From assembly GCA_023213395.1 (NCBI GenBank), contig CM041465.1, positions 145,769,741-145,833,740 of the forward strand: a stretch of DNA of 64,000 nucleotides, in the 5' to 3' direction. The notes under the pieces were generated by a model, which was not told the DNA's origin, did not search any database, and saw only the letters and a program-made list of their open reading frames with translations. Position 1 is the stretch's first letter, and every line of letters begins with the position of its first letter. Positions 14,641 to 25,099 of the stretch are shown here, one piece after another. The DNA is from Cycas panzhihuaensis (lineage: Eukaryota; Cycadophyta). The position numbers were made by a program, and so were the translations under genes.

Positions 14641-14674
14641 ACATCTGAAGGCTGGGGGGGGAAGGGGGACCTAT

Positions 14675-15057
14675 TGCACAACCACTCATCACTAGGCAAA
14701 AATGGTTAAGTTGACACTTTACTAAAGAGACTTGGATGGTTAATGTTAACCATTAACCTTTGTGTGCAGGTCGCTTATGTTCGTCAATAAAAATTAAGGC
14801 CATTTCTCCTACCAATTATATCTTGTGCAAAGTGGCCTCTATTACCTATTTAAGGCTAACTTATTATAAAGGGTGGTTGTTGAGTCTTATTTTATTTTTG
14901 GAGGTTATACTTTGATACCCCCTTTTAGTGATCTTTTGTGAACTTGTGAGCTCTTCCTTGTAATTCATCTTCCAAGTTATAATAAAGTGTTATAATATTG
15001 TCCAATATTTGTATTTCTATGCTTAGGTTGGAGAATTATAAGAGAAATTTCATTCTA
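14675..15057 (+). repeat. 3' LTR of gypsy element
   Basis: Starts TGCACAACC directly after the G-rich purine tract. Its last about 160 bp recur at 16431-16605. Confidence 0.78.
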
Positions 15058-15363
15058 ATTTATCTCTTATAAGACTCATAATGAAAAGGAAAAAAAAAAG
15101 GTATAGAACCTAGTTCTTTTATTCTTTATAAGTTGTGCATAAACTTTTAAAAAAAATATTTACTTTTCATTCGTCTTTTATATGATTATTGCATATATCT
15201 TGCCAAAGATATTTTATAAAAACGGTTTGTGCCAAATGGTGTTCTACATATAAGATGACTGTATATAAAATAAATCTCTTTATATATGCAATTTATGTAC
15301 AAATTACATGTTTGCATACAAAATATGTGCTTTTCTATACAAAGACCATACATATAAAAAAAA

Positions 15364-15397
<34 letters not shown>

Positions 15398-15715
15398 GAT
15401 ATATATATATATATATATATATTAGTCCTTGTAGAGATTTATATACTATAAAATGTATATAAACATTTATATTAAAGTATGTTTGTAAATAAAATACACA
15501 TACAAAATATTCTTGCATATATAATTCATATATAAAGTTTGTGGTTACACGAAAAAATTATATATATAGTCTTTTGGGGTGGTTGAATTTATGTACAAAA
15601 TATGTACTAATATATGGTGGTAGAGATTTGTATACAAAATACATGCTTATATATAAAATATACAACTGTATATAAATTTTGTATATAATACATTTTCAAT
15701 TCTCGAGTGGTTTTA
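15058..15715. repeat. AT-rich block with poly-A and (AT)n microsatellite
   Basis: Contains a run of about 26 A (15356-15381) followed by (AT)n to 15421, then many ata-tac rich words. The whole block recurs at about 16606-17215 in the same order and orientation but without the long poly-A/(AT)n expansion. ORFs here are low-complexity artefacts. Confidence 0.8.
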
Positions 15716-18700
15716 TAATGGCTTAGAAGAGTTGATTATTGATGATTCATATGATTGAGGGAACACCACGTCCCTTATGTTACATATCATTACTTACTAC
15801 TTATTATTACTATTAGTCTAGGTCATTGTCACTTGAGTTGATTAGATATAATGCAATTCCCATTATTTATTTGATGCTCCATATTCGTTAACTAGATGGA
15901 CTCTTATGTGTTTATAAGGTAAAACACACCCCTACAATTTTACTAATATAGAAAGAGCCTTTGAGGGTAAAAAGCTCAAAATGTGTGACTCAATTGTTAT
16001 ATCTAAACATGTTACTGCTAAGTACTAATAAATACTTATAGGGTTGATTATTAATGATTTATATAATTTTGGGAACCTCACTCTCTTTATGTTATACGCT
16101 ATTACTTACTACTCATTAATATTGTCAGTCTAGGTTGTTGCCACTTGGGTTGATTAGATGTGATGTGATCCCCATTATTGGTTTGATGTCTGATATTCAT
16201 AAGCTAGATGGACTCTCATATACTTATAAGGTAAAATACACCCCTACAACTTTGTCAATTTGAAAAGAGTCTTTGAGGGTGAAAAGTCTAAAATGTATGA
16301 TTCGATTATTACATCTAAACACTTTTCTCCCTAATACTAACAAATACTTAGAAGGGTTGATTATTGATAATTCATATAATTAAAGGAACCTTGTTCCCCT
16401 TATGTAATACATTATTAATTATTTTTTAGGAGGTTATACTTCGATACCCCTTTTTGGTAATCTTTTGTGTTCTTTTAGTAAACTCTTGAGCTATTTCTTG
16501 CAATTCATCTTTCATGTTATAATAAATACTACAATATTGTCTAATATTTATATTTGTATACTTAAGTTGGAGAATTATTGGAGAAAACTCATCTTAATTT
16601 ACCTCTTATAAGACTAAAAAAAAAAAGGAAAAAAAAAAAGGAAAAGTATAAAACCTAGTTCTTTTATTCTTTATAAGTTATGCATAAAAAAATTTAAAAA
16701 ATATTTACTTTTTATTCATCTTCTATGTGATTATTGTGTATATATTGCCAAATGATATTTTATAAAAGAAGTTTATGCTAAATGGTGTTTCATATATAAG
16801 ATGACTGTATACAAAATAAATATCTTTGAATATGCAATATGTGTACAAATTTCATGTTTGTATACAAAATATGTACTTATATACAAAGACCATGCATATA
16901 TATAAAATTTATAGTGGTTGTGGAGATTTATATACTATAAAATGTATATAAAATTTTGTATCAAAGTGTGTTTGTAAATAAAATACATATACAGAATATG
17001 CTTACATATAAAATTAATATATAAAGTTTGTGGTTATATCAAAAATTTGTATATATACTCTTTCGTGGTGGTTGAATTTATGTATAAAATATATGCTAGT
17101 ATATGGTGGTGGAGATTTGTGTACAAAATGCAAGCTTATATATAAAATATATGATTATATATAAATTTTGTATATAATAAGTGTTCAATTCTCAAGTGGT
17201 TTTATGATGGGTTAGAAGGGTTGATTATTGATAATTCATATGATTGAGGGAATCCTACTCCCCTTGTGTTACACATTATTGCTTACTACTCATTAGTATT
17301 ATTAGTCTAAGTTATTTCCACTTGGGTTGATTGAATGTAATGTAATCCCCATCATTAGTTTGATATTCCACATTAACTAGTTGGATGGACTCTCACATGT
17401 TTATAAGGTCAAACACATCCCTACAACTTTGTCAATCTAGAAAGGGTCTTTGAGGGTAAAAAGCTTGAAATATGTGATTCGATTATTACATATAAACATA
17501 TTACTCCATAGTACTAACAAATACTTAGAATGGTTGATTGCTGATAATTCATGTGATTGAGGGAAACCGATTCCCCTAATGTTGCACATCATTACTTACT
17601 ACTCATTATTACTATCAATTAAGGTTATTGCCACTTGGGTTGGATGCAATACAACTCTCATTACTGGGTTGATGTCCTGCATTTACTAGCTCAATGAACT
17701 CTCACATGTTTATAAGGTAAAACACACCCTTGCAACTTTGCCAATTTAGATAGAGACTTTAAGGGTGAAAGGCCTAGAATGTATGATTTGATTGTTATAT
17801 CTAAATATATTGCTCCATAGTACTAACAAATGCTTAGAAGGGTTGATTATTGATTATTCATATTATTAAGGGAACCTTGCTTCTCTTATGCTACATGTCA
17901 TTACTTACCACTCATTAATACTATTAGTCAAGGTCATTGTCGCTTATGTTGATTGGATGCGATGAGATCTCCATCATTTGGTTGATGTTTCCATGTTCAT
18001 TAATTGTATGAGTTTTTATATATTTAGAAGGTAAAACACACCCCTATAACTTTGTCAATTTAGAGAAAGCCTTTAAGAGTGAAAAACTCGAAATATGTGA
18101 CTTGATTATTACATTTAAATACATTGCTCCCTGATACTAACAAATGCTTATAAGGGTTAATTATTGATGATTCATATAATTAAGAGAACCTCATCACCCT
18201 TGTATTACATATTATGACTTACTACTCATTAATACTATTAGTCTAGGTTGTTGTCATTTAGGTTAATTAGATGTAATATGATCTCCATCATTGGGTTGAT
18301 GTTTCACATTTATTAACTGGGTGGACTTTCACATGTTTATAAGGTAAAACACACCCTTATAACTTTACTAATCTAAAAAGAGCCATTGAGGGTGAAAAAT
18401 TCAAGACGTATGACTTAATTATTACATCTAAACACATTACTTTCTAGAACTAACAAATGCTTAAAAGGGTTAGTTATTGATGAGTCATGTGATTGAAGTA
18501 ACCCAACTCCTTTTGTGATGCACGTTATTACTTATTGCTCAGTAATACTATCATCATTACTTACTACTTATTAGTATTATCAGTCGAGACTATTATCACT
18601 TGGGTTGATTGGATATGATACAATCACCATCATTAGGTTAATGTCTCACATTTATTAGTTTGATAGACTCTCACATGTTTATAAGGTAAAACACATCCTT

Positions 18701-19270
18701 ACAACTTTGTTAATTTAGAAAGAGCCATTGAGGGTAAAAAGCCAAAAATACATAACTTAATTATTATATCTAAATATAGTGCTCCTTAGTATTAACAAAT
18801 GCTTAAAATGGTTGATTATTAATGATTCATATGATACACATTGCTCCCTAGTACTAACAAATACTTAGAATGGTTAATTATTGATAATTCATATGATTGA
18901 GGGAACCTCGCTCTTCTTGTGTTGTACGCCATTATACACGTTACTCACTTATAGTACCCTTGTACTACATGAACAAATGTTTAGAATGGTTGATTATTAA
19001 TAATTCATGTGATTGAGAGAATCCCACTTTCCTTGTACTGCATTAGTCTAGGCCATTGCCACTTAGGTTGATTAGATGTGATGTAATCCTCACTATTTAG
19101 TTGATGTCTGAAATTCATTAGCTGGATGGACTCTCACATGTTTATAAAGCAAAAAATCTAAATTATATAATTAAATTACATATAAACACATTACCTTTTG
19201 ATATTAATAAATGCTTAGAAAGATTAATTATTGATGATTCATGTGATTAAAGAAACTTCACTCAATGCTT
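15716..19270. repeat. Tandem array, about 312-bp period
   Basis: The phrase ggttgattattgatgattcat returns at about 15731, 16043, 16355, 17220, 17531, 17840, 18154, 18468 and 18810, then at shorter irregular spacings (18871, 18981, 19211). Intervals are 309-314 bp. Each unit also carries ttacttactactcatta, gccacttgggttgattgg, ctcacatgtttataaggtaaaacacaccc and gagggtgaaaagc in fixed order. The array is interrupted at about 16425-17215 by a copy of the gypsy LTR end plus AT-rich block. No coding potential is seen. It resembles a local satellite, diverged between units. Confidence 0.88.
16425..17215 (+). repeat. Duplicated block: gypsy LTR end plus AT-rich flank
   Basis: 16431-16605 matches the gypsy 3' LTR end at about 14900-15057 (ggaggttatactt, tggagaattat). 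It is followed by the same flank as at 15058-15715 (acctagttcttttattc, catataagatgactgtata, ttatatataaattttgtatataata). Order and orientation are the same, offset about 1.53 kb, so this is a direct segmental duplication rather than a new insertion. Confidence 0.8.
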
Positions 19271-20749
19271 ACACCTTTCTTCATTATAACAAATTCTCTA
19301 CTTTGTCTTATTATTATAATTCTCCACGTTGAATCAACCACCCCTATCATCACCATGCTATTATATTTTTTTACTTCTAACTAATCCTTTTGCTCCACGA
19401 TATGATAATATGTCTCCACCACTTATATTATATTAATCTACTTAAAACCTTTACTATCATAGATGTTATGATTTCATAGATAATCACCAAGTTCATGACA
19501 AAGTCCACCTAATAGGTAAGTTTGGTCTTTGCTTTATTAATTAGTTATGGATATATTTTTCAATATATTGCAAATTTTATAAATACAAAATTTTGATATG
19601 AAATGTCTACTTGCATACAAAATCTACACATCCTCTTTTGTCCCTAAATTTTTAAATTTTTTTATAATTTCACTTTTTTTCATAACAAAATTTAAAAAAT
19701 TTTATATAAAATCTACACTTTGTTATCTTCATTTTCTTATAGATTGAGTGGCAAATAACAAAAAAATAATATCCTCACATTGTAGAAAATACATCAGCTA
19801 TAAAAATTGACCGGCTAGTAAGGGAACTGGCCCGCCACATTAAAAACAAAATGAAAAATTTCGCAAAACAATCGGTCAAATAATTTTGACCGCCGTCCAA
19901 ACCTATTTCATGCCAAGATCACAAAAGTAGTAATAATTTTATTTGTACCGTGATGTCGAGAAATGTTCGTATAGATTGACATAAAGTTGTGATTCTTTTT
20001 GATAGCTTGTATGTAACTTATAAAACCATAATCTATGTGGCTAATTCCATTTGAACATTTGCGAAAAATAATCCACTTATATTGCGGTGCCATGCGAAGG
20101 GTTAGACCGCTTATATTGCGATGTAGGGAGTCCTATGCATCATAGTAACAATAACTTACAAGGAAATGAAAGAATCTTTATGAAAATATATGTCACAGAC
20201 TCACTTATTTTAGTAGAAGTAAACAAAGAAGGGCTAGATTGAATAAATAACCAGATAACTGTATGATCATTTATGTTGTATCTTTTCATTACTTTACTAT
20301 TAGATATATTAAAATCATAATAATATTTTTTTAAAATATAAATAAAATAATTTTATTTTATGAATATAACCAAGAACAACGAAAATGACATGTATGCATG
20401 ACATCGCTAAATTTTTGCCAAATTTTAATAATTTTGACGCAAAACTTATAGCAGACCCGCTACAATTTCTGCAGAGCCGCCCCTGAATGGGACCGCCCTG
20501 CTAGACCGTATAACGGCGGCGAACCGATCACTGCAATTTCGTGGCCACTCTTATCCTGAAATGGGGAATGCCCATCCATGAGACACTAAAGTGGTACAAA
20601 ATAGAGATTATGGACGAAGGGCTGCTTCCTGTAACCCATGGGGGTTCCTGGATAATAAGAAAGCCCACAAAAGAGTCGTAAGGTCGGCAACGGCATATTA
20701 AATGGCCATGACAGACCTCGTCGAAGACTAAGAAACGCATTTGATTGAA
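19271..20749 (+). promoter_or_regulatory. Upstream region of the BPG2-like gene
   Basis: AT-rich to about 20400, then GC-richer (20440-20749), fitting a proximal promoter and 5' UTR before the start codon at 20750. No TATA box or initiator could be placed with confidence. No transposon domain was recognised. Confidence 0.45.
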
Positions 20750-22183
20750 ATGGCAATTGCGGCTCGGCCTCTTGATATCAGCCTCTCTGCGAATCATCTC
20801 CTCCCAACGGTAGACTCAGCTGCCAGTAAACGAAGCAAAACAGGAAATCTCCAAAGCCTAAGTTTTACGAGGAGGTTTTATCGATTATCACGATGGCAAG
20901 GGAAAGTCTCACAGAATTCGACTCGCCCTCTGAAAAATGGCAATGCCACGGTTTGTCGGACTGCGGGAAACGTGAAAAGGAAGAAACCCGTTTCAGTAAA
21001 ACCCTCGAGTAATGACGCTGCAGGGTTCCTGGGTTTTAGCGAGGGTCGAGACGAAGATACCGACCGTCTGGTCTGCCCGGGCTGCGGAGTCTTCATGCAG
21101 GACCAACACCCTGACGCCCCTGGTTTCTTTGTCCGACCCGCCAATGCCGGCGAAACGAAAACGGAGTTGGAAACCGAGGATTTTCTAGAAGAAATTGAAG
21201 AAGAGGAGGATGGAGAAGAGCAAAAGAAGGAGAAGAAAGATGAAATTGAGTGGGATTGGAATCCACCTATTGTCGACGAGGACGCAGAATGGACGAAAAG
21301 CTTAGACGGGTTTGCACCGGCAGGGCCTGGTTATGGCAATATGAAGGAGGAAGACACACATACGAACATATCAGAGAAGAAGAACCAGAAGAAGAAGAAG
21401 AATTCGGAGGAATCCGACATAGAAAAAGAAATGGTCGTGGTATGCGCGAGGTGCCACTCGCTGAGACATTACGGTCAGGTGAAGGACCAGAATGCGGAGA
21501 ACCTGCTACCGGATTTCGACTTCGACAGAACCGTCGGGAGTCGAGTGATGAAATCTACCGGGAGTAGCCGTTCAGTTGTGGTGATGGTCGTCGACGCCGT
21601 GGATTTCGACGGGTCGTTCCCTCGGCGTGCGGCCAAGTCGCTATTGGAGGCCGTGGACGGAGCGGGGTCGAGGTCATTTATGGAAGGGAAGTCCAGAAAT
21701 GCGCCTCGTTTGGTTCTTGTGGCGACCAAGGTCGACCTTCTTCCTGCACAGGTCTCGCCGGCGCGGTTGGATAAGTGGGTTCGGCAGAGGGCTCGCTGCG
21801 GAGGGGCGCCCAAGTTGAGCGGCGTTTTCCTGGTGAGTGCTCATAAGGATTTAGGCATTCGGAACTTGGCGACTCATATCAAAGAATTGGCAGGACCCAG
21901 GGGAAATGTGTGGGTCATTGGAGCTCAGAATGCAGGCAAATCCACTTTGATTAATGCCATTGTCAAGCGAGAACGAGGTAAGGTTACCCATCTGACTGAG
22001 GCTCCGTTTCCCGGTACCACATTGGGGGTTGTGAGAATTGTGGGCATTCTGCCTGCCAAGGCGAAGCTCTACGATACACCGGGTCTGCTGCACCCCTATC
22101 AGATATCAACACGACTGAATAGAGAAGAACAGAAAATGGTCCAGATTCGTAAGGAGCTCAAACCAAGAACTTACAGAGTGAAG
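20750..22183 (+). CDS. BPG2: BPG2-like plastid YqeH-type GTPase, exon 1
   Basis: First coding exon (478 codons) of a circularly permuted GTPase related to plant BPG2 (BRASSINAZOLE INSENSITIVE PALE GREEN 2), known in Arabidopsis as a plastid protein needed for chloroplast rRNA maturation. ATG at 20750 is used (upstream TTG codons in frame are not starts); it has G at +4. Residues 1 to about 70 are Ser/Arg-rich and low in acid, like a transit peptide. A YqeH-type zinc site is CPGC (109-112) and CARC (232-235), separated by a Glu/Lys-rich linker (about 138-220). GTPase motifs appear in permuted order: G4 TKVD (326-329), G5 SAH (363-365), G1 GAQNAGKS (391-398), G2 PGTT (421-424), G3 DTPG (442-445). 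The exon ends at RTYRVK; the frame then runs into intron to 22273. The C-terminal exons were not found in the window. Coding frame fully intact, unlike everything around it. Confidence 0.9.
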
Positions 22184-22189
22184 GCAAGT
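22181..22189 (+). other. Probable GC-type 5' splice site, BPG2 intron 1
   Basis: The frame leaves family similarity exactly after RTYRVK. The bases there are AAG then GCAAGT, the strong consensus of GC-AG introns. GT alternatives nearby (AGA|GTGAAG at 22177-22178, or GTGTTT at 22188) would lose the conserved VK or add non-family residues. Confidence 0.6.
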
Positions 22190-24416
22190 GTTTTAAAACA
22201 TTCTGTTTCAATTAGGTGCTTGCCAATTCTTATTTATCTGATGTATTGCTTTATTGGAAAATTTTGGGCCTAACTTTTTTTGTTTTTTTGGGGAAATTTC
22301 ACAGAAATCATATTTGTAAATCAGCAAATTTCCTCTAAAATCCTATTGCTTTATATTTTGTTGTCAAGCGTTCGTCCATGTGGTTGGCTTCTTGAATATT
22401 AGGTTTTTCACATACATATAAGAGGGTGGACTCTGTGATCTGTGTGTAGGGACATTCAACATTGGTAGCTCATTTGTGTGGTATTGCAGACTGGAACTCG
22501 GATGACTCTACCGCCTGTCTATCCAGTGCATGGCCTGTAAATTAGGATCAATAACAAAGGGGGATGACTGATTAGCAAAACTGGGGCTATGTTCAAGCAA
22601 CAGAAGAGCATGGATGGAAATGGTTACAGACAATGACTTGGAGACAAGGTACCAACCAAGGGTGAAGATCAGTATAGATAGGTGGTTATCAATCCTAAGT
22701 GAAGCTATTTCTTGACCCAATATGGGCCTAACAAATGCAGCCTAAAACCAGGGCTAATGAAGTGCATGGATGGCTTGCTTTCATCATGGTAATTCATCAT
22801 CATGTTCAAGGGGACTATGCTTTTGTGAAACAAGAGTTGCTAGTTGATGGGATGCATCTCAAGTGCAAGTGCTAATGTGTGTGTGGAAAGTCATACAATG
22901 CAAATAGCGGATGCAACGAGAAAAGTAAACCTAATGTTGCCCTCCCATACATGCTCTTGAGGAAGCACCATACTGATGGGGTTTGAAGGTGTGGCTTGTC
23001 ATTAGGTGATGGGCCTTACAATGGTGCCCCTGACATGGGCAAATTTGAGGGGCCTAATTCTAAACGTAAGAGTTAAGCAAACAAATTGGACCAATCAAAC
23101 AACTCTGAATGTGAAATGGATGTTGTTATGCTAAGGCAGGGTGTGAGAGTGGAAAGAAAGAGGAATGTGACCATGTGTGAGGGGTGGCAAAAAGCAGGCC
23201 CATGGAATTTGAATGCATGTAGCTATATGCATTCTTATGTGCATGCACGGAGAGCTTCTGAAATGTCAAAGTGGAAGCCCTTATGAAAACATGAAATGCA
23301 AAATAAAAAAGTGTGGTTAATGTGAGATGGGATGTCTTCAATGAAACTGAGTCCCTCCATTCTGAAGAGAGGGATGATGTGTGAAGTTGCATGAAGATGG
23401 TGCTTGCACAAATCATACAAAATGTAACTATATGAAGTATAATGCAACATGTGCATGAGAATGCAATGTTACGCATAATGCTACAATGCATCAAATGTTT
23501 CAGCCTTAAACAATGAACAAACACAAATAGACTAAGCTGCTTGTTGACTGCCCTGTGGCAGCAAAGAAAAAGTGTCTTGAATTAGCCCCAATCAAGATAA
23601 ATCTGCATGTAAGCCATATGGGCTGGCATGATAACCATTCATGACAAAAACATAATTAAGACATGATTGAATTTCTGCTCTTGTGGCAAGACAACAGTCC
23701 TACAGGTAATCACAACAAAGGCATAAAGACCAAGTGAACACAATGTGCAGTGAAATAGTACAGCACATTGGCATAATCTGGTCCAACTCGGCCCACAGTT
23801 AGAATGGAGAAACTTGTAAATGAACCCCAAATATAATTTCAAGAGTGTGTTCACTTTTAGATGGGGTGCTATCAAACCTTAGCCCACAAGAAAGCCATGG
23901 TTAAACACAAACAAAATGCATGAAATAAAGGTCAAGAAAACAATTGAAATAAACATGTCATTGAAAACGATTTAAATTGACTATAAACTAAAATAAAATG
24001 TCAATTGTGGTTTGCACACACAATAATTATAGAAGATATATATCATTTACACCATAAATGATTTTGAAAAATAATGTTTCAACATAGATACGTTAGGTTA
24101 CATAGTAACTCATAATAATATCCACTTTATAACAATAAATAAATAATATCAAATGCAAATCACATTAGTCATTGCCCTTTTCGAGGCAAGGGTTTCCTCC
24201 CAAATGATACAATAGCGCTTTAATGGCTCTAGGCCATTATTCTAGATAAAATATTAATTCACTAACATGCCTTACTAATGAAAGGTGCTGCTCTATTTGT
24301 AGCCCTAGGCTAGGCCTACCTTTAATCTCTTTCTAAAAATTGACTTCACATTAATATATTTAGACATGTAATAACTCCTTATTCTCTTAAAACTGACTTC
24401 CATAATTAGGCATGGG
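22184..24416 (+). other. Presumed intron 1 sequence, no feature recognised
   Basis: Non-coding. Short ORFs on both strands lack any recognisable domain, and no continuation of the GTPase was found. Assignment as intron is inference from the exon 1 donor. Confidence 0.4.
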
Positions 24417-25052
24417 ACAACTCCCCTCCCCTTAAAGTGCTTCATCCTCGAAGTATAAATTGTTGCAAGTGCGGTTGCTTGGAACTAGTTTGACATATTC
24501 TTCAATCTGTAGCTACTAAGTGTTGTATGTTGTGAAAATTTGGTGTACTCTTGTGCTTTCTCTTGGAGGTAATTGATAAGTAACATGAACTTGCAAATGT
24601 TTGTGTATAGAAATTGGTGCATGTTGTATTCCATTCTGTAAAAAAACAATCTTAGGACATATGTGATGTTGATGGCGCTTGGCCAAAATCCTATTTTGTG
24701 GTTGCATATTTTGCCCTCACATGATCTCACTTGAGGGATGCGAGGTGTTGAGAATATTGAGGGGGTTTTGTAGGAAGGTAATGATTTGATTTTGGGAGGT
24801 TCATAAAAAAACTAGTCACGGGTGGGTATTGTTTACAATTGTGAAGCATAATATAAGAAAGAATGGGTGAAGTGGGGGTTGATGAGGTCACCGTCCAGAA
24901 TTCTAGAGGTGTGGGTAATAAGGACATGAGAGTTATACTGTGAGAGGTACATGAGATCTAGAATTTGATTTGATAAGGGGTTATGATAAGTAAGGGGTTG
25001 GTTGGATAGCTAGTGATCCTTGGGAAATAGGACAGATGTGGGATTAGAGATA
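24417..25052 (-). mobile_element. Degenerate LTR-retrotransposon tail
   Basis: On the minus strand a purine tract (AAGGGGAGGGGAG, about 24418-24436) is followed by TGTCCCATGCC, like a polypurine tract and 3' LTR start. The preceding frame (24707-24516; ILAKRHQHHICPKIVF) vaguely resembles a gypsy pol end. No partner LTR was found. Interrupted by the LINE at 25053-31202. Low confidence. Confidence 0.35.
25039..25052. repeat. LINE target-site duplication, 3' side
   Basis: tgggattagagata, identical to 31203-31216. Confidence 0.92.
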
Positions 25053-25099
25053 CTTTTTTTTTTTATTTGATTAGGTACAAGTAGACAGGGTTTTACAAG

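Larger units (their letters stand above)
7851..15057 (+). mobile_element. Ty3/gypsy LTR retrotransposon, old and decayed
   Basis: LTRs at about 7851-8248 and 14675-15057 share long similar stretches starting accactcatca. TGGTATCAAAG at 8251-8261 is the initiator-Met type primer site directly after the 5' LTR. A purine tract of eight G plus gaaggggga (about 14653-14669) precedes the 3' LTR. The interior reads gag, protease, RT, RNase H, integrase, chromodomain-like tail, the gypsy order. The LTR termini are too diverged to fix exactly, and no target duplication was found. Confidence 0.85.

Noticed and set aside
15186-15518. 110-residue minus ORF and 69-residue plus ORF over the poly-A/(AT)n block
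   Set aside because: Low-complexity translation of microsatellite sequence.
20741-20749. Upstream TTG codon as start of the GTPase frame
   Set aside because: Plant nuclear genes start at ATG; the ATG at 20750 has a good context and begins a plausible transit peptide.
20878-22093. Minus-strand and other-frame ORFs over the BPG2 exon (up to 112 residues)
   Set aside because: Shadows of the coding exon; no domain, and the plus frame carries all GTPase motifs.
22450-22560. Possible BPG2 exon 2 (AG acceptor near 22449 followed by GGACAT, reminiscent of the EGH-VHIGG region)
   Set aside because: Only a few codons resemble the family; the following residues do not match and a stop comes within about 35 codons. 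Treated as chance.
23126-23524. 132-residue minus ORF in the presumed intron
   Set aside because: No recognisable domain, His/Ser/Leu-rich composition typical of random AT-rich sequence.
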